A DNA stretch of 57,841 nt from JBBQWZ01 sp038210135 (GCA_038210135.1 JBBQWZ010000045.1:1-57841); one strand, 5' to 3'; positions 10,401 to 19,551 are shown, counted from the first letter of the stretch. A program made the numbers and translations. The notes: generated by a model from the sequence alone, not told the origin.

Positions 10401-10581
10401 TATGGGCATCGCGCACGGCACGGTGCAGACGCTCGAAGGACGCAATCTGGAGAACAACGGGGTGAAGCCGGATATCCATATCGACAACCTTCCGGAAGAC
10501 GCCATGAAGGGTCGCGACGCGCAGCTCGAGAAGGCCGTCGAATCTCTTCGCCAAACGGTCTCCGCAAAGGGCTCGAAATGA
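7420..10581 (+). CDS. Tricorn-like S41 family peptidase with TolB propeller and PDZ domain
   Basis: A 1053-residue exported protease resembling the tricorn core protease, which degrades peptides. Residues 1-19 look like a signal peptide, unlike archaeal cytosolic tricorn. Residues 25-630 hold two TolB/tricorn-type propellers rich in FSPDGKW-like motifs. Residues 680-760 are the C1 core region, 760-850 a PDZ domain, and 860-1035 the S41 domain. A tricorn-type tetrad is visible: Ser739-His740 in NTSHT, Ser955 in NSGSNAE and Glu1011 in LENNGVKPD. The 3' end overlaps the next gene by four bases (ATGA), so the two are translationally coupled. The N-terminal start is fixed by the signal peptide. 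Confidence 0.88.
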   Translation: MTSRICFLSAVLAICVPAAETRLLHQPSYHRGNVTFVFQNDLWIAAENGSAVRRLTATKAVESLPRFSPDGKWIAYTSNREGYQAVFVIPSSGGASRQLSYFGGDRVVGWTPDSSKVLFASQRGVGFGGTLSLWDVPLEGGMERQVIADRSAFGSYSSDQKYLAYNRHGSQGYRKHYRGSSAADIWIMDTAAKTFRRLSDPEIQCDEAWPMYSKDGAIYFTSDRLPDEKHVKPGSPEVMKSVSNIWKIPAAGGKAVQVTHHATGGAFIPSMSGDGATIVYEQDFGIWKLDTATGKSSEIKIRIDSSEREAPVQTLTIDSDAETFDVSPSTKRAAIASHGLILTIATEAGEVQKVTDAVAHDRLPRWSPDAKTIAFLSDRSGRDEVWLSDERGSVPRQLTNVDGDKGALMWAPDSKSLFYTTENRMLRTWIADGKQEVTVEEGIGIQSAQVSPDGRWLAYAISTPSDLIRTYIKPLAGGPAHNISRKGFSRSYSPAWTPDGKKLLMLVSNAGAVDRPQSMLFAVNLQRENDNPNYKGIDTEADAAKAPASAGPGAKAIVDVKIDWEDLDRRTRQVSRLSEHINSYAISPDGKTYALVSSGQVYAIDDAGGRQNRLTQPGAGAGAPVGLQFSKDGRTIFFREGNTIYAVATTPPPPQAAGGAPGKRKIAFAARFTVDFEARRKVVFNEAWRVIRNRYYNKALNGVDWEAVRKQYEPLLAFAGDQEGMADVIRMMIGELNTSHTTAFVPLPQGTPRAGNAFPGFEVVPDSSGFYKISRVLKRGPADRDYSKIKVGDYLLAVNGAPLKSGENYWKAYRTATGRAMQFTLNSQPKAEGSWQASLNPAVDPRSLYYDEWVAERRAKVEELSGGDFAYVHLRVMSPEIMQQFEEDLYEARFKKGLVIDVRFNGGGNLEMELLKIVQQKAYMNLVTRNGVVFPRPYRAFYGSMIVLQNENSGSNAEMFPLGFRQLGLGKLVGVPTPGQVLLGSDVELSDGTHMGIAHGTVQTLEGRNLENNGVKPDIHIDNLPEDAMKGRDAQLEKAVESLRQTVSAKGSK

Positions 10582-11870
10582 AGACTGCGTTGCTGATTTG
10601 CGTGTTGCCGCTGCTGGCCGCGGCGACACTTGACGCGCAGCGCCTGAAGCCCGCCGAACTGCTGAAGCTGGCACAGGAACGCGGTTCGACCGTAGAATTC
10701 CGCGACGCGATACGCAAGACGTACAAGCCGGAAGTGATGAAGATGGGCGGTGCCGTAACTGGCATCGGGCCCGATTTCATCTGGATCTACGAGGCCGAGA
10801 AAGAGCCGACGGTCATCGTCGATGGACAGCCCTTTCCGCGCATGAAGCGCGTCGTCGATTCGAACTACTGGTTCCTGCTCGCCGCCCTAAAGACCGGCGA
10901 ACCGCACGCTTTCGTTCACACAGTGGACGGCAAGCAGGTCACGCAGCCGATTGATATTCCGGCGTACGGCCCTGATTCGTATCCTCAGCCCGGTGTCCCG
11001 GAAGGCAAGGTGACGGAGAAGCTGCTCCATACCAGCAAGATCTATCCAGGGATGGTTAGCGAGTATTGGGTGTACACGCCGCCGCAGTACGATCCGACGG
11101 TCCCGCTTCCGCTGATGGTCTGGCAGGACGGGTACGCGCTGTCGTTTCGTCTGGGGCCTATGCGCCTTCCGGTGGTGACTGACAACCTGATTTACCAGAA
11201 GAAGATTCCGCCGATGATTCACGTGATGATCTCGCCAGGAACCGTGGGCGAAGCGGGTCCAACGCAGAAGAAGCTGCGGAGCGTTCAGTACGACACCGTG
11301 GACAATACGTACGCCCGGTTCCTGCGGGAAGAGATTCTCGCGGAGGTTGGCGCGAAGTACAAGCTCCGGCCCGATTCGTATAGCCGCGCGATTGCGGGCA
11401 TGTCATCGGGCGCGATCTGCGCGTTCAACGTCGCGTGGCTGGAGGGCGATCAGTTCAGCCGCGTCGCTTCCTATATCGGAAGCTATACGGCGATCGGCTG
11501 GCGCTTTGGCCAGGCGGATCCGAAGGCGAACGTCGACGGCGGCAACGTGTATCCGTTTAAGGTCCGCAAGGAACCGCGTCACAACCTCCGCATTTGGCTC
11601 GACGACGGAGCCGAAGACATGGAGGCCAAGGATGGCAGCTGGCCCTTGCAAAATATCCAGATGGCGAACTCGCTGAAGATGGCCGGCTACGACTTCCGCT
11701 TCCATTTCGGACCCGGCGTTCACAGCCTTTCGTCGGCAGCGGCCTCCATGCCCGAGGCTCTCGCTTGGCTTTGGCGAGGCTACGATTCCGCGAAAACGGC
11801 GGAGACGTTTCAGCAGGATGAAGGCGAGAAATCGAAGCCGTATTTCCGCGTGAAGATTTCCAATCGGTAG
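10578..11870 (+). CDS. Exported esterase of the enterochelin esterase-like (Fes/IroE, esterase D) family
   Basis: A 430-residue alpha/beta hydrolase. Residues 1-20 are a signal peptide ending at LDA. A nucleophile elbow GMSSG is present with Ser276, and a C-terminal His382 in GVHS is the likely catalytic base. The acid may be one of the aspartates in WLDDGAED (340-347). Members of this superfamily hydrolyse carboxyl esters, including catecholate siderophores in the Fes/IroE branch. The coupling to the S41 protease and the downstream receptor-PepSY pair fit an uptake-and-release role, but the substrate is inferred only. Confidence 0.75.
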   Translation: MKTALLICVLPLLAAATLDAQRLKPAELLKLAQERGSTVEFRDAIRKTYKPEVMKMGGAVTGIGPDFIWIYEAEKEPTVIVDGQPFPRMKRVVDSNYWFLLAALKTGEPHAFVHTVDGKQVTQPIDIPAYGPDSYPQPGVPEGKVTEKLLHTSKIYPGMVSEYWVYTPPQYDPTVPLPLMVWQDGYALSFRLGPMRLPVVTDNLIYQKKIPPMIHVMISPGTVGEAGPTQKKLRSVQYDTVDNTYARFLREEILAEVGAKYKLRPDSYSRAIAGMSSGAICAFNVAWLEGDQFSRVASYIGSYTAIGWRFGQADPKANVDGGNVYPFKVRKEPRHNLRIWLDDGAEDMEAKDGSWPLQNIQMANSLKMAGYDFRFHFGPGVHSLSSAAASMPEALAWLWRGYDSAKTAETFQQDEGEKSKPYFRVKISNR

Positions 11871-11962
11871 TGTCTCGCACCGTTCGCGAGCTCGAAATGC
11901 GCTCTGGAATCGCAAAATTGTTTAATCGGTACTGCCGATGCGTAACTGCATAAAAGATCTGC

Positions 11963-11992
11963 TTGACGGATGATTGGGGCGATCCGTATACT
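11963..11992 (+). promoter_or_regulatory. Sigma70-type promoter for the TonB receptor-PepSY pair
   Basis: TTGACG at 11963-11968 and TATACT at 11987-11992 with an 18-base spacer. The expected start near 11999 leaves a leader of about 40 bases before the ATG at 12042, which carries a GGAGGG ribosome-binding site at 12032-12037. No operator such as a Fur box was recognised. Confidence 0.5.
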
Positions 11993-12041
11993 GAGGCTCC
12001 CGTTTTTAAAGACAAGATCGGCACCACCTGGCGGAGGGTCT

Positions 12042-15000
12042 ATGCGTGTATTGCGATCGCTGATAGCTTTGATGGCTTTCGCGATGTTGGCCTACCCACA
12101 GGCCAACAGCTCGCTCAGCGGGACCGTGCAGGATTCTTCCGGCAGCGTGATTCCGAACGCTTCGGTGGTGTGTCTGAACACCCGCACCAACCTGCGCGCG
12201 GAAACCGTGAGCAACACCAAGGGGACGTTTCATTTTCAATCGTTGCCGGCAGGCACGTACACACTTTCCGCCGAAGCCAGCGGATTCAAGCGCAAGGTCG
12301 TGAGAGATTTCAAGCTCGGCGTTGCGGAAATAGCCGATCAGATCATAGCCCTCGAAGTGGGCGATAACTCGACCACGATTCAGGTAGAGGCGAAGAATCT
12401 CGCGCGCGTGCAAACCACGGATTCGCAGCTGTCGTCCGCGATCACCGGCAAGGAATTGGATGCTCTGCCGCTCGGTCACGAGGCGCTGCAAGTCAATCGC
12501 TATCTGCCCGGGGTCGCCGCGAATGGCGGCGCCGACAAGGTGAATGGAACCCGCGTAGGTAGTAATTCAATCTTGATCGATGGCGTAGATTCGGTCAGTC
12601 CGCTGCGTGTTCAGAACGGACAAAGCATCGTTCCGACCAACGTGGATGCCACCGCCGAGATGCGTGTCGTGCTGGCGGGTGCGCACGCTGAGTACGGCCG
12701 AGGAGCCGGCGCGCACACCGAAGTCATTACCCGCGGCGGCAGCAACCGCTTTTCGGGCAACGCCTTTTGGTATGTCCGCAACAGCGCGTTCAACGCGAAC
12801 AATTTCTTCAATAACGCGGCGCGTGTCAGCCGGCCGTACCAGAATCAGAACTATGTAGGCGTCAGTCTTGGCGGGCCGGTTGTGAAGAACAAGACGTTCT
12901 TCTTCTTCAACACGCGCTTCAAGCAGACAAAAGCGCAAAGTACGGTGGTTCGAACGGTGCTGCGGCCTTCCGCTAAGAGCGGCGTGTTCAGCTATCTGAC
13001 GCCCGGCACGCAGACCGTGCAGACGTTCAATATTCCGACGAACGATCCGCGCAGGCTTGGTATCGATCCGCAGGTCGCGAAAATTCTCGCGATGTTGCCG
13101 GATCCGAACGACTCGACGATTGGCGACGGACTTAACACCGCTGGATATCGCTTTAACGCGCCTTCGAACGCCACGGAGCGCCAGTTCACCGGCAAAGTGG
13201 ATCATCAACTCACGGCGTCGCATCGGCTCTTCTTCCGCTACACCTGGCTGGGCGCGCCCGGTACGAGTGCCGCGACTTACCCGGGGCAAGCCGTGGGCAC
13301 TTCTGTCACCAGCAACAGTGGTTTCGCGGCCGGATCCGATTGGGCCATTCGCCCGAATTTGCTCAATGAATTTCGAATCGCGAACCAACAGGCGGACACC
13401 TACAACACGCTGCCCGCTCGCCTCGCCGGTCCGATGATTCTCTCCGGCGCGCTGTTCACGGACCCTCTGAACCCGGCGTTTCCGTTGGCGAATTTGGCGC
13501 CCGTATTCAATGGGAGGGACAACCTCACGAAGATCCTCGGCAGCCACACAATCAAAGCCGGGTTCACCGTGAGTCGCACGAGGCGCCAGACTATCGATTA
13601 CGCTGGTACCTACCCGAACGTGACCCTGGCACGAACCTTCAACAATGTCCCGCCGACAACCATTGGGCCGAGTGGCGCCGCGCTTTCCGCGCCGGCTCGT
13701 CAGAACTTCGAAAGCCTGTATAACGTTCTGCTTGGGCGAATGAGCAACATCGACGTCACCTATTACAGCGACCTTCAGAATTACCAAGCTCTTGGCCAGC
13801 CGAATACGCGCGACTTCCGCGAGCTGGACTACGGCGTCTTTGCGCAGGACGACTGGCGTGTCAACCGCAGGCTGACGCTGAGTTTCGGCTTGCGTTGGGA
13901 GACCTTCAGTTCGCCCCGCGAGGCGAGAAATCAACAAGGCGTGCTGGACGCCGCGGCTTTCGTCGATGGTGTCACGCCCTCGTCCACTCTAAAGTTTCAG
14001 CAGAGCGATCAGTGGTACAAGACGGACCGCAACAACTTCGCTCCGCGATTCGGATTTGCGCTGGATCCGTTTGGCGATGGCAAGACGGCGATTCGCGGAA
14101 GCTACGGCATCTTCTTCGATCGTCCGCGCGACGACGACGCGTTGACCACGGTCAACTCGCAAACACCCGGCTTCATCTCGACGCTTCAAGCGTTTCCAAA
14201 TCAGGCCGGAACCTCCGACGTTCGCCTGTCGGATGGCATCAATCCTCCGGCTGCGCCGAGTGCGATTACCCTCCAGATTCCCGCAACCCGTTCGACGGCG
14301 ATCACGATCATGTCTCCGAACTTGCGCACGCCGTACGTGCAGGAATACAACCTCTCCGTGCAGCGCGAACTCGTCCGCCATGTGGTCCTCGATGTCGCCT
14401 ACGTCGGCAGCCGCGGCGTGAAGCTGCTGCAGACGCCGAATCTGAATCAGGCAAAAGTGTTTCCTGACTTCATGCAATCGTTCAAGGAAATCCAGGCGTT
14501 TCAGTCGAACGGCACGGTGCCTTCCGCGAATAACACACTGGTGAAAATCTTTGGCACGCCGGCGCTCGTATTGAGTTCGCTCGGTGCCAGCAACTTCCAA
14601 ACCGGCGCGGCGGGAACCGTCGCAAACACTCTCGACACGACGTTCAATTCCCGTTTCGCCGCGGCCGGCGTGTCGCCGTATTACATCCGCAGCTACACGC
14701 AATTCACAAACGTTCTGGTTGGCACGAACCAGGGCCGGTCGTATTACGATGCCCTCCAGACCAGCGCGCGCTTTAGCCTTCCGAATCTCACGGCGCTCGT
14801 CGCCTGGACGTGGTCGAAGACGATCGATACGTTCAACGAAGGCTCGTTGTACGACGCCTTCAACCTGCGTTCCGCCCGCGGTATCGGCGATCAGAGCGTT
14901 CCGCATCAGGTGAGCGGAACCGGTGTTTACCAACTGCCATTCGGCCAGAAACAGCAGTTCTTCAGCAACGCCCCGAAATGGGCGAATCAGGCAATCGGCG

Positions 15001-15446
15001 GCTGGAGCCTGTCGAGCGTTCTGCTGTTCCAGCAGGGCTCTCCTATTACCATTGGCTCCGGCGTTCGCACCACCGGCTCCGGCGGCTACGCGAATTACAG
15101 CGGCAGCCGGAAAGACGGTACGGTTCGCGAATTACCCAGCGGAGTTTTCTACTTTACGCCGGAGGAAGTTGCGAAGTTCAGCATCCCCGGCGCCGGCGAT
15201 CTTGGCAACAGCGGCCGCAACAGCTTCCTGGGACAGCCGCTCTTCAACATCGACGCCGCGCTGCTCAAGTACTTTCCGATTCACGAATCGCATCGCATTA
15301 CGTTCCGCGCCGAATTCGCGAATCTGTTGAACCACGCACAGTTTCTGACGCCCTCGCTTTCGCTGCAGACGCCGGCAACGTTCGGAAAATTTACGCTCGC
15401 CCGCAACGGGCGGTCGGCCATTCTATTCCTGAGGTACGACTTTTAA
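12042..15446 (+). CDS. TonB-dependent receptor with N-terminal carboxypeptidase-regulatory domain (Oar-like)
   Basis: An outer-membrane transporter of 1134 residues. Residues 1-20 are a signal peptide. Residues 22-105 form the CarboxypepD_reg domain (SLSGTVQDSSGSVIPNASV and GTFHFQSLPAGTY). A plug-like region follows at about 115-220, with GVDSVSP and TEVITRGG motifs. The rest is a beta-barrel that ends in the aromatic residue expected for outer-membrane insertion (RYDF). The family is greatly expanded in acidobacteria and its ligands are mostly unknown. The ATG at 12042 is preferred over one 24 codons upstream because of the GGAGGG site and the signal peptide. The PepSY gene begins three bases after its stop, so the two are co-transcribed. 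Confidence 0.87.
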   Translation: MRVLRSLIALMAFAMLAYPQANSSLSGTVQDSSGSVIPNASVVCLNTRTNLRAETVSNTKGTFHFQSLPAGTYTLSAEASGFKRKVVRDFKLGVAEIADQIIALEVGDNSTTIQVEAKNLARVQTTDSQLSSAITGKELDALPLGHEALQVNRYLPGVAANGGADKVNGTRVGSNSILIDGVDSVSPLRVQNGQSIVPTNVDATAEMRVVLAGAHAEYGRGAGAHTEVITRGGSNRFSGNAFWYVRNSAFNANNFFNNAARVSRPYQNQNYVGVSLGGPVVKNKTFFFFNTRFKQTKAQSTVVRTVLRPSAKSGVFSYLTPGTQTVQTFNIPTNDPRRLGIDPQVAKILAMLPDPNDSTIGDGLNTAGYRFNAPSNATERQFTGKVDHQLTASHRLFFRYTWLGAPGTSAATYPGQAVGTSVTSNSGFAAGSDWAIRPNLLNEFRIANQQADTYNTLPARLAGPMILSGALFTDPLNPAFPLANLAPVFNGRDNLTKILGSHTIKAGFTVSRTRRQTIDYAGTYPNVTLARTFNNVPPTTIGPSGAALSAPARQNFESLYNVLLGRMSNIDVTYYSDLQNYQALGQPNTRDFRELDYGVFAQDDWRVNRRLTLSFGLRWETFSSPREARNQQGVLDAAAFVDGVTPSSTLKFQQSDQWYKTDRNNFAPRFGFALDPFGDGKTAIRGSYGIFFDRPRDDDALTTVNSQTPGFISTLQAFPNQAGTSDVRLSDGINPPAAPSAITLQIPATRSTAITIMSPNLRTPYVQEYNLSVQRELVRHVVLDVAYVGSRGVKLLQTPNLNQAKVFPDFMQSFKEIQAFQSNGTVPSANNTLVKIFGTPALVLSSLGASNFQTGAAGTVANTLDTTFNSRFAAAGVSPYYIRSYTQFTNVLVGTNQGRSYYDALQTSARFSLPNLTALVAWTWSKTIDTFNEGSLYDAFNLRSARGIGDQSVPHQVSGTGVYQLPFGQKQQFFSNAPKWANQAIGGWSLSSVLLFQQGSPITIGSGVRTTGSGGYANYSGSRKDGTVRELPSGVFYFTPEEVAKFSIPGAGDLGNSGRNSFLGQPLFNIDAALLKYFPIHESHRITFRAEFANLLNHAQFLTPSLSLQTPATFGKFTLARNGRSAILFLRYDF

Positions 15447-15449
15447 TTT

Positions 15450-16550
15450 ATGGCTCGCGTACGTTGGCTTTTTCTCAAACTTCACTTGTGGATCGGTCTT
15501 GGCGCCGGCCTGATCATGACTTTCGTCGCGGTGACGGGAGCTATGCTCTCGTTCGGCGAAGAGTTCGATCGCTTGATGAACCCGGCAATGATGACGGTCT
15601 CTCCGCAGGGACCTCTACTCTCGACCGGCCAGTTGATAGATGCCTTCGAGAAGGCTAATCCAGGACAACGCCCGCAGGGTTTCGGACTGATGCATTCCGC
15701 GACCGCGGCACCGTATGCCATCGTGCGGACCGAGCGCGTCTACATCAATCCGTACACCGGTCAGATTCTGGGCAAGCGAGACGTCCGCGCGGGATGGCTT
15801 CGGGTTGTCCATAACCTGCACACCAGCTTGCTGCAGGGCAACGTGGGCAAGCAGATTGTCGGCTATTCCGCCGCCGCCCTGCTGTTCATCTCCGTCAGCG
15901 GTATCTGGCTCTGGTGGAAGCGCCGGATCTTCGTGACGCGCCGAAGTTCTTCGTGGCTGCGAATCAATTTCGATCTGCACAATCTTACGGGAATCTATTC
16001 AGCGGCATTCTTGATTGTGATGTGCGTCACCGGCATGTTGATGACTTTCGGCGGAACTCTGCTGCCTGTCGTCTACATGGTTACGGGGCAGCCCACGGAA
16101 TTCGAACGGCCCGAGGGCGAGTTAGAAAAAGGCGTACCGAGGATTCCGTGGGATCGTGCGCTATCGATTGCGGATCAAGCGCTACCTGGCGCGGAGACGA
16201 TGTTCGTCACTGGTCCGGTGGGGCGCAACGCCATGTTCACCGTCAGCAAACGGTTTCCGGAAGACCGAACTCCCGGCGGACGCAGCCAGGTGTTTATCCA
16301 TTCGCAGACCGGCGAGGTTCTCGAAGTCCTCAACACGCGCCTGGCGAAGCCTGCAAACGCTTTCCTGAATATAAATCGCCCACTGCATACAGGGGATATC
16401 TGGGGACTGCCTAGCCGGATCACTTGGTTTCTGGCCTGCATCTTCGTTCTTGTTCAGGCGATCACCGGCTTCCTGATCTGGTGGAAGCGGTTTCGTACTC
16501 CGAAGACGGCGCCCGTGAAGGATAGGGTCAAGCAGGAATCCATGGCGTAA
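15450..16550 (+). CDS. PepSY-associated inner-membrane protein (PiuB/iron-regulated type)
   Basis: A 366-residue membrane protein with four predicted transmembrane segments at about 14-36, 137-157, 181-205 and 325-347. PepSY-like periplasmic stretches lie between them. Histidines sit in or next to the helices (HLWIGLG near 12 and VHNLHT near 120), as in PepSY_TM proteins proposed to bind haem and reduce siderophore-bound iron. The start lies three bases after the TonB receptor stop. Receptor-PepSY pairing is common for siderophore uptake loci, so an iron role is a fair inference, though no iron-responsive operator was seen. Confidence 0.8.
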   Translation: MARVRWLFLKLHLWIGLGAGLIMTFVAVTGAMLSFGEEFDRLMNPAMMTVSPQGPLLSTGQLIDAFEKANPGQRPQGFGLMHSATAAPYAIVRTERVYINPYTGQILGKRDVRAGWLRVVHNLHTSLLQGNVGKQIVGYSAAALLFISVSGIWLWWKRRIFVTRRSSSWLRINFDLHNLTGIYSAAFLIVMCVTGMLMTFGGTLLPVVYMVTGQPTEFERPEGELEKGVPRIPWDRALSIADQALPGAETMFVTGPVGRNAMFTVSKRFPEDRTPGGRSQVFIHSQTGEVLEVLNTRLAKPANAFLNINRPLHTGDIWGLPSRITWFLACIFVLVQAITGFLIWWKRFRTPKTAPVKDRVKQESMA

Positions 16551-16583
16551 CGGGGACGGCCCGATCAAAAGCTGAAATACCAA

Positions 16584-17027
16584 CTAGCTGCGGCGAAGGT
16601 CCTTGCTCATCTCGCTGTGAGGGATCTGCTCGAATAGAACGGCGGAAGGACCCGCAACCGTATAGCCGTGCTTCGAGTAGAACTCCCTGGCGGTTTCCCG
16701 GGCGTTGAGCACGATGCGGATCGCGCCGTGTTCACGGGCCCTTCGTTCCAGTTCGACTAGGATCGCGCTGCCGATTCCCTTGTTCCCGTATCCGTGCTCG
16801 ACAGCCATGTAGCGGATTTGCGCTTCCTGCGAAGAGATGAGATGAAGACGCCCGACGCCCACTAAGACGTCGCCTTCCCACGCACCAATGTGAGTCGCAC
16901 CGGCCTCATGCTCGTCGCGCTCGCTCTCTTTCGACTGGTTCCAAGGTTCTCTCAGGATGCGCCAACGAAGATCGTAGTAGTACGCGAATTCGGAGTCGTT
17001 ACTGGGTTCGCGTAGGTCGAAATTCAT
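16584..17027 (-). CDS. GNAT family N-acetyltransferase
   Basis: A 147-residue cytoplasmic acetyltransferase. Motif A, which binds acetyl-CoA, is visible as VEHGYGNKGIGSAIL at residues 76-90. Motif B is visible around AREFYSKHGY (113-122). Length and order match single-domain GNAT enzymes, with some likeness to the ElaA-type branch. Nothing in the neighbourhood points to a substrate. It converges with the PepSY gene 33 bases away. Confidence 0.82.
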   Translation of the reverse strand: MNFDLREPSNDSEFAYYYDLRWRILREPWNQSKESERDEHEAGATHIGAWEGDVLVGVGRLHLISSQEAQIRYMAVEHGYGNKGIGSAILVELERRAREHGAIRIVLNARETAREFYSKHGYTVAGPSAVLFEQIPHSEMSKDLRRS

Positions 17028-17134
17028 TCAGCCGGAAAACCATCGCGCAGGTTGGTGCGGTCACTCATCATAACGCACGGCGGCCGCGGAACTGAACTCG
17101 CGCGCGCTCCGGTTTGATAGGCGCGTGAGAAGCG

Positions 17135-18295
17135 CTAGCCAACCGGAGCGAGGTTCGCCGGGGCTTCCATGGCTTGCCGCTGCACGATCTTGTCTGTGGC
17201 CTTCAGGCCATTGCCTGTCAAGGTCAGCACGACCGATTCCGAGGAACGGATAACGCCGGTTTCGAGCAACTTCTTCGCCGCGGATGCTACGACGGCGGAG
17301 GTGGGTTCCACGTATACGCCGGCCCCGCCTAGCGCGGCCAGACCCTCCCAGATCTCGTCTTCACTCACCACGTGGACGACGCCGTTAGTTTCCCGAACGG
17401 CTTCGAGGATCTCGCGGCCGCGAACCGGCTTTGCCACAGAAATTCCTTCGGCAGCGGTGTCCTGTTTAGCGATCGCCGGCACGTCCTCAAGGCCGGCGCG
17501 CCACGCGGCGTGGATCGGAGCGCATCGCGCCGCCTGCACGAGTACGATCCGCGGCATCCTGTCGACCAGACCCGCTCGGAACATCTCGCGGAATCCAAAG
17601 TAGATTCCCACCACCAGGCTTCCTCCACCCGACGGCGCGATGATCCAATCCGGCGTGCTCCAGTTTCGCTGTTCCGCGATCTCGTAGGCAACCGTTTTCA
17701 TTCCTGAAAGAAAATACGGGCTCCAGTTGTGGCTCGCGTAGAACGTTTCACTCGATGCTTGCCACGCCGCCAATGCGGTCTCCTCGCGCGTGCCCGGAAC
17801 CTTGATCAGCCGCGCACCGTACATCCCGATCTGCGCGGCTTTTCCCGCGGAAGTCGACGACGGAATGTAGATGTCGGCCTGAATGCCCGCTACAGCGGAG
17901 TACGCCGCAATCGACGCGCCCGCGTTACCGGACGAATCCTCGATGATGTGGCGCAGGCCCCATTCCCGCAGCTTCGACAGCATCACGGTAGAGCCGCGAT
18001 CTTTGTACGATCCGGTGGGGCAAAGGAAGTCCATCTTCAGCGAGATGTCGCGCCCGTATAAACGAACGGTGGACAGCGGCGTGTTGCCTTCACCAAAACT
18101 TACGCGAGTTTCCGGATCGGAAATACCGAGGGCTTCGTGATACCGCCATAGGTTCGCCGGCCGGCCCGCCAGATCCTCGCGGCGGAACATCCCGGTGCCT
18201 TCGAGCATCCAATACCCGCCGCATGCGCATTGCCACGTCGGCTCGGCCGTCGTCACACTTCGCGCACAGCTTGAACACGTCAACATAGTCGCCAA
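17135..18295 (-). CDS. thrC: Threonine synthase (PLP-dependent, zinc-ribbon form)
   Basis: Threonine synthase converts O-phosphohomoserine to threonine and phosphate. The 386-residue protein opens with a zinc-ribbon-like Cys pattern (Cys7, Cys10, Cys23, Cys25), as in many archaeal and bacterial ThrC proteins. It continues as a fold-type II PLP enzyme: GEGNTPL at 68-74, PLP lysine Lys98 in GSYKDRGS, SSGNAG at 121-126 and a PSGGGS phosphate-binding loop. Related fold-type II enzymes (cysteate or cystathionine type) cannot be fully excluded. It lies downstream of the LysR gene on the same strand and has its own likely promoter (18330-18358). Confidence 0.75.
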   Translation of the reverse strand: MATMLTCSSCARSVTTAEPTWQCACGGYWMLEGTGMFRREDLAGRPANLWRYHEALGISDPETRVSFGEGNTPLSTVRLYGRDISLKMDFLCPTGSYKDRGSTVMLSKLREWGLRHIIEDSSGNAGASIAAYSAVAGIQADIYIPSSTSAGKAAQIGMYGARLIKVPGTREETALAAWQASSETFYASHNWSPYFLSGMKTVAYEIAEQRNWSTPDWIIAPSGGGSLVVGIYFGFREMFRAGLVDRMPRIVLVQAARCAPIHAAWRAGLEDVPAIAKQDTAAEGISVAKPVRGREILEAVRETNGVVHVVSEDEIWEGLAALGGAGVYVEPTSAVVASAAKKLLETGVIRSSESVVLTLTGNGLKATDKIVQRQAMEAPANLAPVG

Positions 18296-18329
18296 GACTG
18301 CACCTACCTACTTTTTGTTCTGCACCCGT

Positions 18330-18358
18330 ATTATCGCGACCGGGCCAGCCGCAGACAA
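18330..18358 (-). promoter_or_regulatory. Sigma70-type promoter for threonine synthase
   Basis: On the minus strand, TTGTCT (18353-18358) and GATAAT (18330-18335) are separated by 17 bases, about 35 bases upstream of the thrC start. The site lies in the 83-base gap after the LysR stop, so thrC can be transcribed separately from the regulator. Confidence 0.4.
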
Positions 18359-18378
18359 ATAGATAGTGAAGCTCTTTT

Positions 18379-19296
18379 TTAATCGGTTGAACCAATCAGT
18401 GTTTTCGTCTGAAAGTGCGCCTGCAACAGCTCGATCATTGCCGTTGTGGGCGGGCGCATTGCTTGCGGACGCAGGTATACCAACGCGAGCGTTCGCTGTA
18501 GCTCCCGGCCGCCGATCGGGAACGTCTTCAGTTCCTTACGATGGCGTCCGGGCGGAAACGCGCTGGCCGGAAGAATCGAGATGCCCAGGCCGCACGCGAC
18601 CATCTCCTTGATGACTTCTGTCTCCGCGAGTTCGATGACAACGCGCGGGGCAATCTTGCGCTTAAAGAAGAACCGCTCGATCAACTTCCGTGTGTTCTGT
18701 CCGTGCCGGTGGAGAATGAAGCGCTCGGCGCTGAGATCCTGCGCGGTCATGCGGCCGGTCTTAGCCAGCGGATGCTTTGCCGGCAGCACCACCACGAACG
18801 ATTCCTCGAATAAGACAAGCTTGCTCAGGCCTGGCGCCGTCAGCGGCAAAACAACCAGCGCAAGATCCAGTTCGCCCGCCCATAGACCGGCGGCCACGTC
18901 CTGGACGCTGCCTCCGGTAATGTTCAACTCGACGTTCGGATACTTTCTCGTGTACTCGGCAATTACGGGTGGAAGCTGGTACAGCAGCGTCGTGGATGCG
19001 CAACCGAAGGAAAATTTTCCGGAGAACGGATCGCCTACGGCTTTCGTCGCCGCCTCGGCTTCTTCGAGCATCCGGAACACCCGCCGGGCATGGTCCACGA
19101 GACTCTCGCCCGCGGCGCTAAGGGCGACGTAACGCCGGTTCCGTTCGAACAGGCGAACGTGCAATGCCTCTTCGAGCTCGCGGATGTGCTGACTCACGGT
19201 CGATTGCGAAATCAGCAGAACGTGACTGGCCCGCGTAAAACTACGGTGCTCGGCGACCGCTCGAAAGACTTCGAGCTGGCGGAAATTGATGCTCAT
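18379..19296 (-). CDS. LysR family transcriptional regulator
   Basis: A 305-residue DNA-binding regulator. The N-terminal winged helix-turn-helix spans residues 4-62, with the recognition region around SQSTVSQHIRELEEAL. It is followed by a linker helix and a type 2 periplasmic-binding effector domain (about 92-300). Regulators of this family usually act as tetramers that respond to a small molecule and often control an adjacent gene. Threonine synthase lies just downstream on the same strand, but no divergent target is present. The effector is unknown. Confidence 0.88.
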   Translation of the reverse strand: MSINFRQLEVFRAVAEHRSFTRASHVLLISQSTVSQHIRELEEALHVRLFERNRRYVALSAAGESLVDHARRVFRMLEEAEAATKAVGDPFSGKFSFGCASTTLLYQLPPVIAEYTRKYPNVELNITGGSVQDVAAGLWAGELDLALVVLPLTAPGLSKLVLFEESFVVVLPAKHPLAKTGRMTAQDLSAERFILHRHGQNTRKLIERFFFKRKIAPRVVIELAETEVIKEMVACGLGISILPASAFPPGRHRKELKTFPIGGRELQRTLALVYLRPQAMRPPTTAMIELLQAHFQTKTLIGSTD

Positions 19297-19551
19297 GAAG
19301 ACGGTACCCGGTTGGCGGCGATGTCAAGTTTTCGGCCGCCACCCGACGATTCTAGCATCGGCTGGGTCCATGAAGGCGATGGCACTAATCGGAAAGAGTC
19401 GGTCCGTACATCGCGTCGCGTAAGACGGGGTGCCCGCCTCGCTCCTGGTTCCAAGCGCGGTTCCCGTGCGAATGATCCTCGCTCGGGACGCCCTATTTGC
19501 CATCGTTTGCTTCGCGATCGTCGCGGTTTTGTGACGGAGCGGAGAGCCGAC

